From Bombyx mori (taxonomy: Eukaryota > Arthropoda > Insecta > Lepidoptera > Bombycidae): a stretch of 64,000 nt of DNA. The notes under the pieces are model-generated. The model saw only the letters and a program-made list of their open reading frames with translations, was not told the DNA's origin and did not search any database. Shown here piece by piece: positions 22,361 through 32,962 of the stretch. Both the position numbers and the translations under genes were made by a program. The DNA lies in NCBI RefSeq assembly GCF_030269925.1, contig NC_085128.1, positions 6,884,501 to 6,948,500 of the forward strand. Reading direction: 5' to 3'. Position 1 is the stretch's first letter. Every line of letters starts with the position of its first letter.

Positions 22361-24238
22361 TTTTATATTATATTTACATACTTATATATTTATCGGTACT
22401 TGAACCATTGTGTGATGGTTCACTTGCGGACTAAATAAAAATAATAATAATATGTTGGTTCGAAGTAAGTATCAGTTGAATGGAATATTTTAAATGTATT
22501 TTTTATTTGATTAGTTTTGATAATTTTAAGTATGATTCAATGGTACTATGTACACATTTGGACTTGTTGTTGTTGTCTGAAATAAAATAAACCATTCATC
22601 ACTCATTCATTCAATCATTCATTCATTTACGTGCTTTAGGCTCACTCTACAGCAGCCATCGATAAATAATGCGTGTTTGACCTCATTGCAATTCTCATAT
22701 TCTCGAACGCGACTCATTTGTTCATCTTCAGTAAGTAACAAGAAAATGTTAATCTATTAATTTAGTTTATCAATTTAACAAATCAATAGAATGCGGTGTG
22801 TCTGTACATTTTAAAAAGTAATAATGATGTTAAAAGGGGTAATAAATTAGATAAACAGAACACAAAGAACTTTTTTTCTGCCTGTCAGTTTGCTTATTCA
22901 CGGATATGCCTTTTATTATTTTCTTTTTTTTATATTGTTTTATTAAGTAGACTAGAGTAGAGAAAATAATATGGTTTTTTATTAAAATTGGATTTGCAAA
23001 AATTCTCTGACGTTTCAAATATCTAATAGTATTAAAAATACAAAAGTGGCTCTATATTTTACGTTTTCATCACGATGAAATTCAGTATAGAAATAGTTTG
23101 AAGCCTGGAAAATAATCTTTCATCATTCGGCTGAGCACGGGTTTAAAATTTAGGCAACGAAGGCGTAGCTGTGCGCTGATAACTAGCTTTAAATTATTTA
23201 TTTTTAAATTAAATTTTATGATAATGACAACAAATTTGACTTGATTATTTCTCTAACACAAGCCAATTTAATTTAATTTACACTTGAAACAATTTTAGGT
23301 TGCGTCAGCTTCAGGCGTCATTCATCAACACGAAATCAGCAACAGATCAACTGACGTGTGTGAGAATCGAAAAATCGTGTGTTGTTTAACCTATTGCCAC
23401 CTCCTTGCATGATTGCAATGGTGTTCTGGCTTGTTGAACTTGTTTACAGTAATTGAGGAAATCACTTTTCGTGCTTTCTGGGAAACTTTCGGTATTTAAC
23501 TAATCGGGATTGTAACGACATATTATTATTATTATTGTATGACTCGCCAACTAAATTCGCATTGAAACTATTTTTCTCAGAGACAGCACTAAAGAGATTT
23601 TTATTCAATGTAAAAAAGTAATCTAAATTGACTGAAAAGGTTTAAATAATGTAAACATCCAGGTTGAGATTCAATTCCAATGACTTCAAAACATTTAAGG
23701 AATCGGTGGATTTGTCAGAATGAAATGTCTACAGTTATGGGGTAAGGAATTGTTTCCTCCTTATAAACATATTATAATACTTGTAAGATCAAACGAAAAT
23801 TACTTAACTTTAACTGTATTCGAAGTATTTATGCGTTGTAAAGCAACGTTCATCCTATTAATTTTAAATCAAAGACCGCGCCGTTCATGTTTGATACATT
23901 CGAGAGGAAGCCACGGTAATAAAGATGCCTTACTGAGGCCAGATCTATGCAGTTTATGCAAATATGGCTTATAGAGAGAACGTGAACTATGTCAGAATTT
24001 ACACAGATCTGAGCGAAATATTACTCAATGCTCCAATCCATCCAGTTTCGTTACGATGACGATACTAAAATAATATAAACTCTTAAACTAGTTTAGAAAT
24101 TCACGTTTAAGATTTTGAAATGTACTAACTGGTGTAAATTATATTTTACTATATTTAAGCTGTATAATATATAATCGATGAGATTGCAATGTTATCTGTT
24201 AATAAAGTATATACATAAATATATAACTAAATAAATAT
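22361..24238. other. AT-rich non-coding stretch
   Basis: Contains short CATT/TTCA repeats near 22595-22625 and an ATT run at 23521-23537. No gene seen; the plus frame 23720-23974 is unconvincing. Confidence 0.4.
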
Positions 24239-24840
24239 TTAGACAAAAACCGAGCACATGCTTTGTGATTTTGGTGGTTCTTTAGACTTCACGCCAATCG
24301 CCTTAGATGGTGTATCCCTGCCAGTCTGCTCCGACTTCAAGTTCCTCAGCTCTATAATATATATACAACATAGACCGGAACGTAGCAAACCCACTAAACG
24401 CTGGTTGGGTAAAATGGCTACAGGTCTCTGCAATAGCATGCGATCGCGGAATGCCCCTTCAGCTCAAGGGCAAAATTTACAAAACGATCATTAGACCTGT
24501 CGTGCTGTATGGATCTGAATGCTGGGCGACGAAAGTAAAGCATGGATGCGTGTAATGACAAGAATGGACAAGATAAAGAATGAGTATATCAGAGGAAGTG
24601 TGAAAGTAGCCTCAGAATCAACAAATTAAAGAGCGGACAGTTAGCGTGGTATGAGCATGTGATGCGTAGGGATATGTAGGAAAATGGTAGTGCAAGGTAA
24701 AGAGAGAAGAGGTCGACCGAAAAAGACCGAGTTTGTGAATGACGATATGAGAGAGAGAAAAGCGAGTGTTGAGATGACGGCTGATAGAAAAGAATGATAA
24801 ATAGGATAAGGTGAAGAAAAAGAACAAGATATAAATAAAT
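24239..24840 (+). mobile_element. RTE-like LINE 3'-end fragment, copy 2
   Basis: Broken reverse-transcriptase C-terminal region: segments reading DFKFLSS, KIYKTIIRPVVLYGSECWATK, MDKIKNEYIRGSVK-like and RGRPKK with frameshifts and stops. It includes more of the ORF than the copies at 2808 and 60490. Clearly non-functional. Confidence 0.82.
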
Positions 24841-25194
24841 AAATAAATATTACAATAGAAATGCTTGAGTTTCGAAGCGCAATTAAATGTTTTGTTGATT
24901 GGGGTGCTGTGCATAGATAAAATACACTTAAGGGCTGTTTTAGTTAAAATATTGCTAAGTAATGTTAATTCTTTGAACACTGAAACGACTATCATGTTTT
25001 CCTATTTTACAGAAGCAGTAATAAAAGCATTAGTAAACGAAAACGTGTCCATGATTATCGCGAGGTAGATTGCTATCAGCAGCGTTAGTATTTTTTCTTG
25101 TATGTGATTACAAAGTTATAAAGACGTGACTATTTTAGGTATAATGAATATGCAACTGATTGTTGGATGTGTTTATTTTGCTTCTTTGTAATTT

Positions 25195-25350
25195 CAATAG
25201 CATTAAGCGATAGGTTTCGCGGGATCGCGTTTATCGTTTTATTACTTGGTCATGGATTCGATTCCCACATTGGGCAATTTTTTATGATGAGTAGATTTGT
25301 TTTCTCTTTTCTGGGTTTAATTATCTATATTTATTTAAACATATTATTAT
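25195..25350 (+). repeat. tRNA-derived SINE of a second type, degenerate
   Basis: Box B-like GGATTCGATTCCCACATTGGGC followed by TTATGATGAG and TTCTGGGTTTAATTATCTAT. The same arrangement occurs at 54905-55040, where the head is better kept. Confidence 0.6.
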
Positions 25351-25950
25351 GTAAGTTTGTTTATCAGTCTCTGGTACCCATAGCATTGCATAAAATGATC
25401 TTATAACTAAAATTAGATTAAATTTTGTCAGTAATAAAAACATAGACATAATTTAAAAAATCTGTGTGTTTGTAGTGTATGCATCAGGAGATCCACAATA
25501 AAACAGAAGATGGACGTTTTAAATTGTCGATTATCGCGTTCTCTCGGATATTTGACCAATTAGAGATTACGTGGAGATTCCAGTTCTCTCTGTGTTTTAT
25601 ATCATTTGTTCCACTGTGAGCGCTCTGAGAAATTTGTTTTTGTGAGTCGTGAGCCTGTCATGTAATTTTTACCACCACACAGCCTGCCACTCGAGACGAT
25701 TTTATCTACCACCAAGAGCCACTGCGCTCATTCCCGGAGATCATTTTTGGCACGTGCCATCTGCTTTTCCAATAAACTTTCTTCCACGGTGTTCCCTAAG
25801 CGCTTTGATATATACTTTTTCAAATGAGGTTTTACGACAGTATCTACACAGCGGCAAGCAGTGGCTTGGCCGTACCCTAATTATTGCTGATGTCCACAAG
25901 CGATAGTAGCCATCAGTCACCGACGACGTCACTCGTCTTGATAAGATTTT

Positions 25951-26205
25951 TTACTGGTGGTAGGACCTCTTGTGAGTCCGCACGGGTAGGTACTACCACC
26001 CTGCCTATTTCTGCCGTGAAGCAGTAATGCGTTGCGGTTTGAAGGGTGGGGCAGCCGTTGTAACTATACTTGAGACCTTACAACTTATATCTCAAGGTGG
26101 GTGGCGCATTTACGTTGTAGATGTCTATGGGCTCCAGTAACCACTTAACATCAGGTGGGCTGTGAGCTCGTCCACTCATCTAAGCAATAAAAAAAAAAAA
26201 AAAAG
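25951..26205 (+). repeat. Bm1-type SINE body with A tail
   Basis: Well-preserved body from ACTGGTGGTAGGACCTCTTG through GGGCTGTGAGCTCGTCC to CAATAAAAAAAAAAAAAA. The tRNA-like head is missing. Confidence 0.92.
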
Positions 26206-26571
26206 AAGCTTGAACGGCTTTAAAACAAAATTCAAACAGCTCGCCTGATGTAAATGATCAATGGAACCCATAGATACTAAATGCATAAATCTGAATGAAA
26301 TGAGGCAAATAAATGAAATTAGGTCATGTTAAATGACCTAGTTCACTAGAATTTATCTTGTACAACTCATATTTCTTTGCTTGACGATCAAAATGACACG
26401 TCCACTTAGTCTGTGAATTTCTGAACCTTGAACTTTAAACGTAAATGACCAGACAATAAGAACAATATGATGCGCTAACCCTTCACTTCAGCTTGTAATG
26501 TTTATTGATGGCACAGTTTCATGATAAGTGAATTTTTTTTTTAATAATTAGTATTTTGTGTTCTGAACTGT

Positions 26572-26818
26572 TTCCACAGCTTTTATTATTGCGTAGATAA
26601 GTGGACGAGATCCCAGTGGTGTTAAATGATTACCAAAGCCCATAGGCATCTATAACGTAAATGTAGCCATACAGTTTGAGCCATAAGTTCTAAGGTCTCA
26701 GTAAAGTTACAACGGCTGCCCGGCCCTTGAAACCGAAACGCATTACTGCTTCACCGCAGAAATAGGCAAGGCGGTGGTACCTACCTGTGCGGACTCACAA
26801 GAGGTCCTACCACTAGTA
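26572..26818 (-). repeat. Bm1-type SINE, minus orientation
   Basis: Left end TTTTATTATTGCGTAGATAAG, then GTGTTAAATGATTACC, ATAGGCATCTATAACG and GGTCCTACCACTAGT at the right. Several substitutions mark it as older than the copy at 25951. Confidence 0.85.
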
Positions 26819-28310
26819 AGGTCCCCTTCACTGGAACTATCTCGACATCAGGATTTGCAGCGTCGAGAAGTTTTTAGCGGATACCGATTGCACACATCAG
26901 GCTGCCCCCAGGTTTCGCAGGTTTTTTCGATTATTATTTGTGTTATATTTCAAATTGTTTTCAATAAGCTTATCCTAACAAATATTATAGCAACCATGAA
27001 GTTTCCCATATGAAAAGCCAGGCCTTGTTAAACGCTTAGAAATTACGTAGGTACATTATGGATTTGTGCAACTCGAACCTGTCGACTTCTCGCGAAAGGC
27101 GCAAGTACTCCGAGGCCAAGAACGCGACAAACAGTAGGTACTATAATACGGAAATGTTCGTTATTAATTTAATTTTAAAAAAATATTAAAATGTCGAATT
27201 CATTGCTCTTCTCTTTGAAGTTTATTAAAAATGTAAACTCATTGCGATCGGAAACCACAAGTTAACGTAGTTATCGGTTATCGTAGTCCATAAACACCAT
27301 AGCCCAATACCTTCGCCGACCTTGAGACAATGTCTAATTTGACACGACTATAATTTCATCTGTAACGCACGATCTCTTCTTATGTAGTATATCAAACTAT
27401 AACCCAATAATATAACCGTATAACTAAACAAAAACTGGAACTGTTATGCGAAGTGTTAATGCAATGAACCTAATTGCATGTTGTGATGAATAAATAAATA
27501 ATTGAATAAATTCTGCTCGTGTGCTAGATGTAAGAGACAAAGTTACGAAAATCCAGCTTCGATCTTCATTATTTATGGTTTTAATTACATCAATATGCCG
27601 TAACTAATCGATGTCTATGCTATTTCAATTGGGATAAGACATGACATGATGCGTATCTACGTTAGTTATTTGTATTTTGGTGCCACTACAAAGCTTTATA
27701 TATATTGTGATGGTTGTATCTTTTGAGTAGTAGACGCATTAAAAATTTCTTTGATAGTAAAATTTAAATGTAAAGTTGTAAAATGTAGGTAAATTATTCC
27801 AGGATTTCCAGGTTCACCAGGGTGGGTGGGCGTAGACACAGCCTTGTTAACAACTAACAACAGGACCAATCATGTAAAAGTGGAATGTTGAAGATAAATT
27901 AACTGTTCGAACGCCCAAAGAATAACAACCAGTGCATCTCCGTCTAAGATCTGGCAAAAAACTCAGTGGGCCGATAGTATAAACTGTCATTAAGCTCTTC
28001 GAAGAGTAGGGTGACATGTGCTTGGTTTACTGTTAGGGTTCGAACTATGATTAGTTAGCCAAACGACCTTGTTAAGGAGGTTATCATGTCGCTAAGTAGT
28101 GCTCACTTCATGTATTTACAAATGGGTTAAAGACCTAAAACGTTACGAAGATCTATATTTACTACTACCGCATTCCAACGGTTACTCTAGAAAAGCAAAA
28201 TGGTAAAATTTGGAGGAAGTCTATTTGAAGGGACATATTACTCCGCTAGCAGATACTGATTGGGAAATTAAGAAACAAATAAAAACAAACATTAAATTTT
28301 ACTTTCACTT
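26819..28310. other. Non-coding stretch with LINE debris
   Basis: 27050-27140 is unusually GC-rich and open in several frames (see findings). 27800-28260 recalls eroded Jockey-type sequence (AAAACTCAGTGGGCC, GGACATATTACTCCGCTAGC). No supported gene. Confidence 0.4.
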
Positions 28311-31035
28311 TTTATTTACAATATATTAATATTCTTCTTTTTTTTAAATTTTGTTTTTGTTGTTCAGGCACTAAATAAACATCCACTCCATTTATAGGTA
28401 TGCTCAATTATAGGTATGCACCTAATCGAAAAGTCAGTGACCTCACTTTTTAAAAACTATATTATTACTAGTGATGAGGTAAATACATAAAACATATTGA
28501 ATCTAAAATACTCTTCTTTACGCCTTTGGCGATCAGAGATCATAACAGCAAATCGATAATCTCATTATAATATGGCTAACCTAACCTAATCAAGAGCGAA
28601 ACCTTTTCATCTAAAATTGCACACACAGCACGATACACAGACACGACGATCCTTTTGATATTCCACCAAAGCTCTTATGAAGCAAAAACTACGCACTGCT
28701 CAAAAATTAACTAAGCAGTTAGTTACTAAACATATAATCCATTATTCGAAAAATATAGGTTTTTTTTTTTCAATAATTATCACACTAGATATATTATTAT
28801 GATATAATCTAAAGCGACGGTTAAAAAGTGAGGTCAATGAACTTTCGTGATGAATTCAGTCAATCGATTCAAAATTATTGCTGATTTAGTATATATTAGC
28901 TCCGTATTTCTGAACTCATAATACTGTAATTCATTGAACGACGTTGCCCTATTTATTATGAGCCACTCAGTACTTTATCGTTTAGTTAATTAAAAAACAC
29001 TCACACAAATTTGTACTTTTCGTTACAATTAAAAAAAAAAAAGGATAAATAATTCGTATCGGTTCGCCAATGTAAATACTTTTTTTGCGTTTTTTGCAAG
29101 ATGTAGCTCGATTTTAATAAATAATCGAACAATACGATGCCCGTAAATTTGCATATCAAAATAACGTCATTTATTAACCGACTTTAGTACTGAGCGGTCG
29201 GCATTATGCAAAACATTCAAAGTGCAGTCGAACAAACAATAATACTTAATAAATTTTAGGTATATATTTCAGATATGTATTCGCAAATTAATTCACGCAT
29301 CGATTTAATATGTAACTAATATGAATTAACGTGATCCTCAATGTTCGGCAAGTGACAAACTAAGTCCTATGTAAGTATAAAAATATTTATATCTCTTTAT
29401 TGCCACTGTAATTTGAGATCTACTCAATTACGCTAAAAAACGCTCTAATCTTATACAAACGCGCCAACAATAGTTTAAAACAGGTACTACTTTACAAATG
29501 TATATGTCAATTGTAACTAACGCACTATATTAAGGGTGCAACAAAATCTCTATACATATAAAAATGACTTATAAAAAAAAACGTACATTAACAAACAAAA
29601 CGACATTCAGAAATGAATACTAGTGGTATGTATGTATATACTAAATCATATGATATACCGCGATACAAAATAATGTTTTACAAACAAATTCAAACTAATA
29701 CCATTAAGTATTCATACCGTAGACGAACTCTTTAACTCATCATTAAGTTAAAATAGATTCTGTAATGTAAGTTCACAGATAAACGACACCGCGTGCAAAC
29801 ATACGTCGTAAATACTATGAAATCGAATGTTTAAACAACAAACAGCAGAGAAAGTTGGCAACACTAACAATCCGGAATATATTTTAACAAAAGCAACACT
29901 GAACATAACTTTGCTGTATTTCTAAAGTCGAAAACAGTTTTGTTTACGTAAACAAATATTCTATTCAATTAAAGTTTTACGACTTAATTACTAGAACACA
30001 GTTCTTCCAAGAGGCATATTTATCATATTATGTCGAAAGGATTTAACAAATTTTACATATTTTCAGTAATATCAACAAATTTATTTTACATTACAATATT
30101 GTTTTAATATTTCTTTAGCACATTTCTAAAGTATCGTTACGTTATTTCTCGACACGTAAAAGCCATTTTCAATTACTCATTACATTTACTTAACTTGTTC
30201 TAATACATAATCTGCAAATGAAAAATGCAGTTACGGTGGGATAAATACAGAGTATTATAATTATATATATATTTCAACAATTCAACGTAACGAGACCAAA
30301 CGAGATGTACTATTTTAGAATCAGGCACTTTATTTCTTCAGTTGGCAGTACAATTTTATTCGATTATTTTAATAGTCGTCTTGGAGGTTTGAGTTTTGGT
30401 GATTTGGATCATGTGTCAAGTAAATAAGTCGTAAAGTGTAATAATCGGGTCGGATCTTGAGCGTTTGTTGTCATCGGTGCGTAGGGAATTTTATAGCTGT
30501 TTGGTTACATGAAGACGAACACGATATCGGGACGATTCATTCTTGTTTGCATCGATTTACATTTTTGGACAGGACGTGTTATGATCGTATCGACAGATCA
30601 GAAAATATTTTTAATATCTTTTATAGAAAAATAACATATCAGCTCTTTGTTTAGGGTTTTTTTTTAAATTAAACAATAGCTTCTTTTCTAAATAATAATT
30701 AATAAATATATTTATGTAAGATCTCAATTAGTATGTACAGAAGCTAAAGTTGAAACATCCTTAATGTGTGTTTATCAGAATAATTGGAGTTCAACCTCTT
30801 TAAAAAACCAGTTACGGGTAGTTCTTGCAAGCGCGTCCGTGCGTTCATGGACAGCTGCACCAACAACGACCCGTATCCAATTTGATAAGGAAACTGCCTT
30901 CTGTCGCGAACTGTGCATCTGTCCTGCCCACACCCGCCAAGCAACTATGCTTATTCAAGGTAGCTTCACGGTTCATTCTACGGGCGGTAACAAGCATACA
31001 AACAATTCAGTGCAACATTGTATAGTCCAGATTTC
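28311..31035. other. Long AT-rich stretch without recognised repeats
   Basis: About 2.7 kb with no SINE or LINE that I recognise, which is unusual here. No exon supported. A 20-bp piece of the 85-bp array unit appears inverted at 30447-30468. Confidence 0.4.
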
Positions 31036-31039
31036 ATAC

Positions 31040-31122
31040 TATACAATTTTTTTATTGCTTAGATGGGTGGACGAGCTCACAGCCCACCTGATGTTAAGTG
31101 GTTACCGGAGCCCATAGACATC
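31040..31122 (-). repeat. Bm1-type SINE, truncated
   Basis: Only the tail-proximal part is present (TTATTGCTTAGATGGGTGG to CCCATAGACATC) and it abuts the T tail of the next copy in the same orientation. Confidence 0.88.
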
Positions 31123-31370
31123 TTTTTTTTATTTATTGCTTAGATGGTTGGACGAGCTCACAGCCCACCTGGTGTTAAGTGGTTACTGGAGCCCATAGAC
31201 ATCCACAACATAAATGCCGCCACCCACCTTTGAGATATAAGTTCTAAGGTCTCAAGTATAGTTACAACGGCTGCCCCATCCTTCAAATCGAAACGCATTA
31301 CTGCTTCACGGCAGAAATAGGCGGGGTGGCGGTACCTACCCGTACGAACTCAAGACTACCACCAGTAAAA
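31123..31370 (-). repeat. Bm1-type SINE, minus orientation
   Basis: T tail, TTATTGCTTAGATGGTTGG, GTGGTTACTGGAGCCC, ACGGCTGCCCCATCC and CTACCACCAGTAA. It forms a head-to-tail pair with the truncated copy at 31040-31122. Confidence 0.9.
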
Positions 31371-31433
31371 TAATATACATGAGACCTTGTATAGAAATAT
31401 TACACCGTTACTAATTTTTTATTTATTTAAAGA

Positions 31434-31534
31434 GCTGTTCAAGATTCGAGCCGGTGCTTTTATTATTTTTTTTTTTTTTGTAACCGATCCCCGATATTAT
31501 TTCGTCGAACGCTCAAGATCCGAGCCGGTGCTGT
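31434..31534. repeat. Left part of the roughly 85-bp tandem array
   Basis: One partial and one nearly complete unit: TTTTGTAACCGATCCCCGAT, ATTATTTCGTCGAACGCTCAAG, ATCCGAGCCGGTGCTGT, then TTATTATTATTA. It matches the units at 32649-32930 on the other side of the LINE insertion. Confidence 0.88.
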
Positions 31535-31540
31535 TGTTAT

Positions 31541-32589
31541 TATTATTATAGTGTATTAAACACTGCCACGCCTGGGAAGACGGCAGGACACACTCCGGCG
31601 AGGTGGGCAACAATCGGCCGGAGCGTTAGGGACTATTGGGAGAGAAACCGGCGAACTATACGGGCATTGTCGAGCAAGACTGCTTTTTGCATTTGGGCCA
31701 CCACCGACTTTTTATTGAGACCAAGCCTCTCGAGATGTTTTGAGAGACTTTTAGGGACCAAACCATTCACCGACACAACTACCGGGATTATTTCTGTAGA
31801 TACCACCCTCCACATATCGGTCACCTCGTGCGCCAGGTCCAAATATTTGGTCTTTTTATCTGCCTCGGCCCGCACGAGGTTCTCGTCGTAGGGGATGGTG
31901 ATATCCACCAGAAATACCCGAGACTCCGTCTGGTCCATCAGCACGATATCAGGCTTATTCGCAAGAATAGTCCTGTCCGTAATGATGGGCCGGTCCCAGT
32001 AGAGCTTGGCACGGTCGTTTTCGAGTACAGCGTCCGGCTGGTACTTATAATACGGTAGCCTCTGTTCGATGAGGCCATACTTAAGGGCGAGCTCTTGGTG
32101 GAGGATTCTGGCTGCTTGGTTATGTCTGTGCAAGTACTCAGTGTTAGCAAGCATAGAACAACCAGAGGTGACATGTCTGAGGGATTCACCCGGTCGGCGG
32201 CATAATCGACAGATGTCAGCTGTCCCATCCCTCAGAATGTGCTTCCTATAGTTGTTCGTCCTGATAACCTGATCCTGTATTGCACAGACAAAACCCTCGG
32301 TTTCCCCAAAGAGGTCACCGAATCGCAGCCAGTGCACGGAGGCTTCTTTGTCCACGTGGGGCTCATGCAGTGCCTGAAAGAAGCGTCCGTGCAGCTCTTT
32401 CCCTTTCCATATGGCCTCACGGTCAGAGGTACTGAGTACCGCCGGTGATTGCCACCCGTCTCTGGCCAGGGCTAGCGGGGTCAGTCCTTTGTCGCACTCC
32501 ATGACCTCTCTGTGCATCACACTGTCAGCCCTCGATAGGAAATATTTCCTGAGACTGCACACCCCACTGTTGTGCATGACCTTGGCGCT
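31541..32589 (-). mobile_element. R4/Dong-type LINE 3' end inserted in TAA repeats
   Basis: 5'-truncated element on the minus strand with about 90 bp of 3'UTR. Both edges are embedded in TTATTA (TAA on the element strand) runs: 31528-31540 and 32590-32660. Units of one tandem array lie on both sides, so the insertion went into a trinucleotide stretch of the array. R4/Dong elements are known to use a restriction-like endonuclease, and I recall that silkmoth Dong was found in TAA repeats. Confidence 0.8.
31633..32577 (-). CDS. R4/Dong-type LINE C-terminal region: zinc knuckle and restriction-like endonuclease
   Basis: 314 codons from the first ATG; the frame is open five codons further up to the truncation. 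A CCHC knuckle (C123, C126, H135, C140) precedes a PD-(D/E)xK-like nuclease: KPDIVL with PD at 209-210, VDITIPYD with D225, and KKTKYLDL at 241-248. This order is the hallmark of R2/R4/Dong/NeSL-group elements, which lack an AP endonuclease. The reverse transcriptase is missing through 5' truncation, so this is an element remnant, not a host gene, though the frame is unbroken. Confidence 0.82.
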   Translation of the reverse strand: MHNSGVCSLRKYFLSRADSVMHREVMECDKGLTPLALARDGWQSPAVLSTSDREAIWKGKELHGRFFQALHEPHVDKEASVHWLRFGDLFGETEGFVCAIQDQVIRTNNYRKHILRDGTADICRLCRRPGESLRHVTSGCSMLANTEYLHRHNQAARILHQELALKYGLIEQRLPYYKYQPDAVLENDRAKLYWDRPIITDRTILANKPDIVLMDQTESRVFLVDITIPYDENLVRAEADKKTKYLDLAHEVTDMWRVVSTEIIPVVVSVNGLVPKSLSKHLERLGLNKKSVVAQMQKAVLLDNARIVRRFLSQ

Positions 32590-32648
32590 ATTATTACATT
32601 ATTATTATTATTATTATTATTTTATTACTTATTATTATTATTATTATT

Positions 32649-32930
32649 TTAACCGATTCCCGATACTATTTCGCCGAACGCTCAAGATCCTTTCCGTGCT
32701 TTTATTATTATTATTATTTTTGTAACCGATCCCCAATATTATTTCGCCGAACGCTCAAGATCCGAGCCGGTGCTGTTATTATTATTATTTTTTTGTAACC
32801 GATCCCGATATTATTTCGCCAGACGCTCAAGATCCGAGCCGGTGCTGTTATTATTATTATTATTCTTTTTTTGTAACCGATCCCCGATATTATTTCGTCG
32901 GACGCTCAAGATCTGATCCGATGCTTTTAT
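32649..32930. repeat. Tandem array of roughly 85-bp units containing (TTA)n
   Basis: About four units, each TTTTGTAACCGATCCC, CGATATTATTTCGCCGAACG, CTCAAGATCCGAGCCGGTGC then TTATTATTATT. Units differ by point changes (CGAACG, CAGACG, CGGACG) and in TTA count. The array starts about 30 bp beyond the LKB1 stop codon and probably forms LKB1 3'UTR or immediate downstream DNA. Confidence 0.9.
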
Positions 32931-32962
32931 GGAGGCAGTTTATCTGCTGCGTCACGCGTCCA

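Noticed and set aside
24618..24995. 125-codon minus-strand frame rich in Phe, Ser and Leu
   Set aside because: Antisense to an RTE-like LINE fragment and an A-rich tail.
30390..30470. Possible last LKB1 exon on the minus strand, with an in-frame stop after DPTRLLHFTTYLLDT
   Set aside because: The acceptor lies inside a fragment of the 85-bp array unit and the peptide has no LKB1 character; the exon at 33084-32963 fits phase, composition and C-terminal features better.
31667..32448. Several plus-strand frames opposite the R4/Dong-type element
   Set aside because: Antisense shadows of the minus-strand element frame, with no domain of their own.
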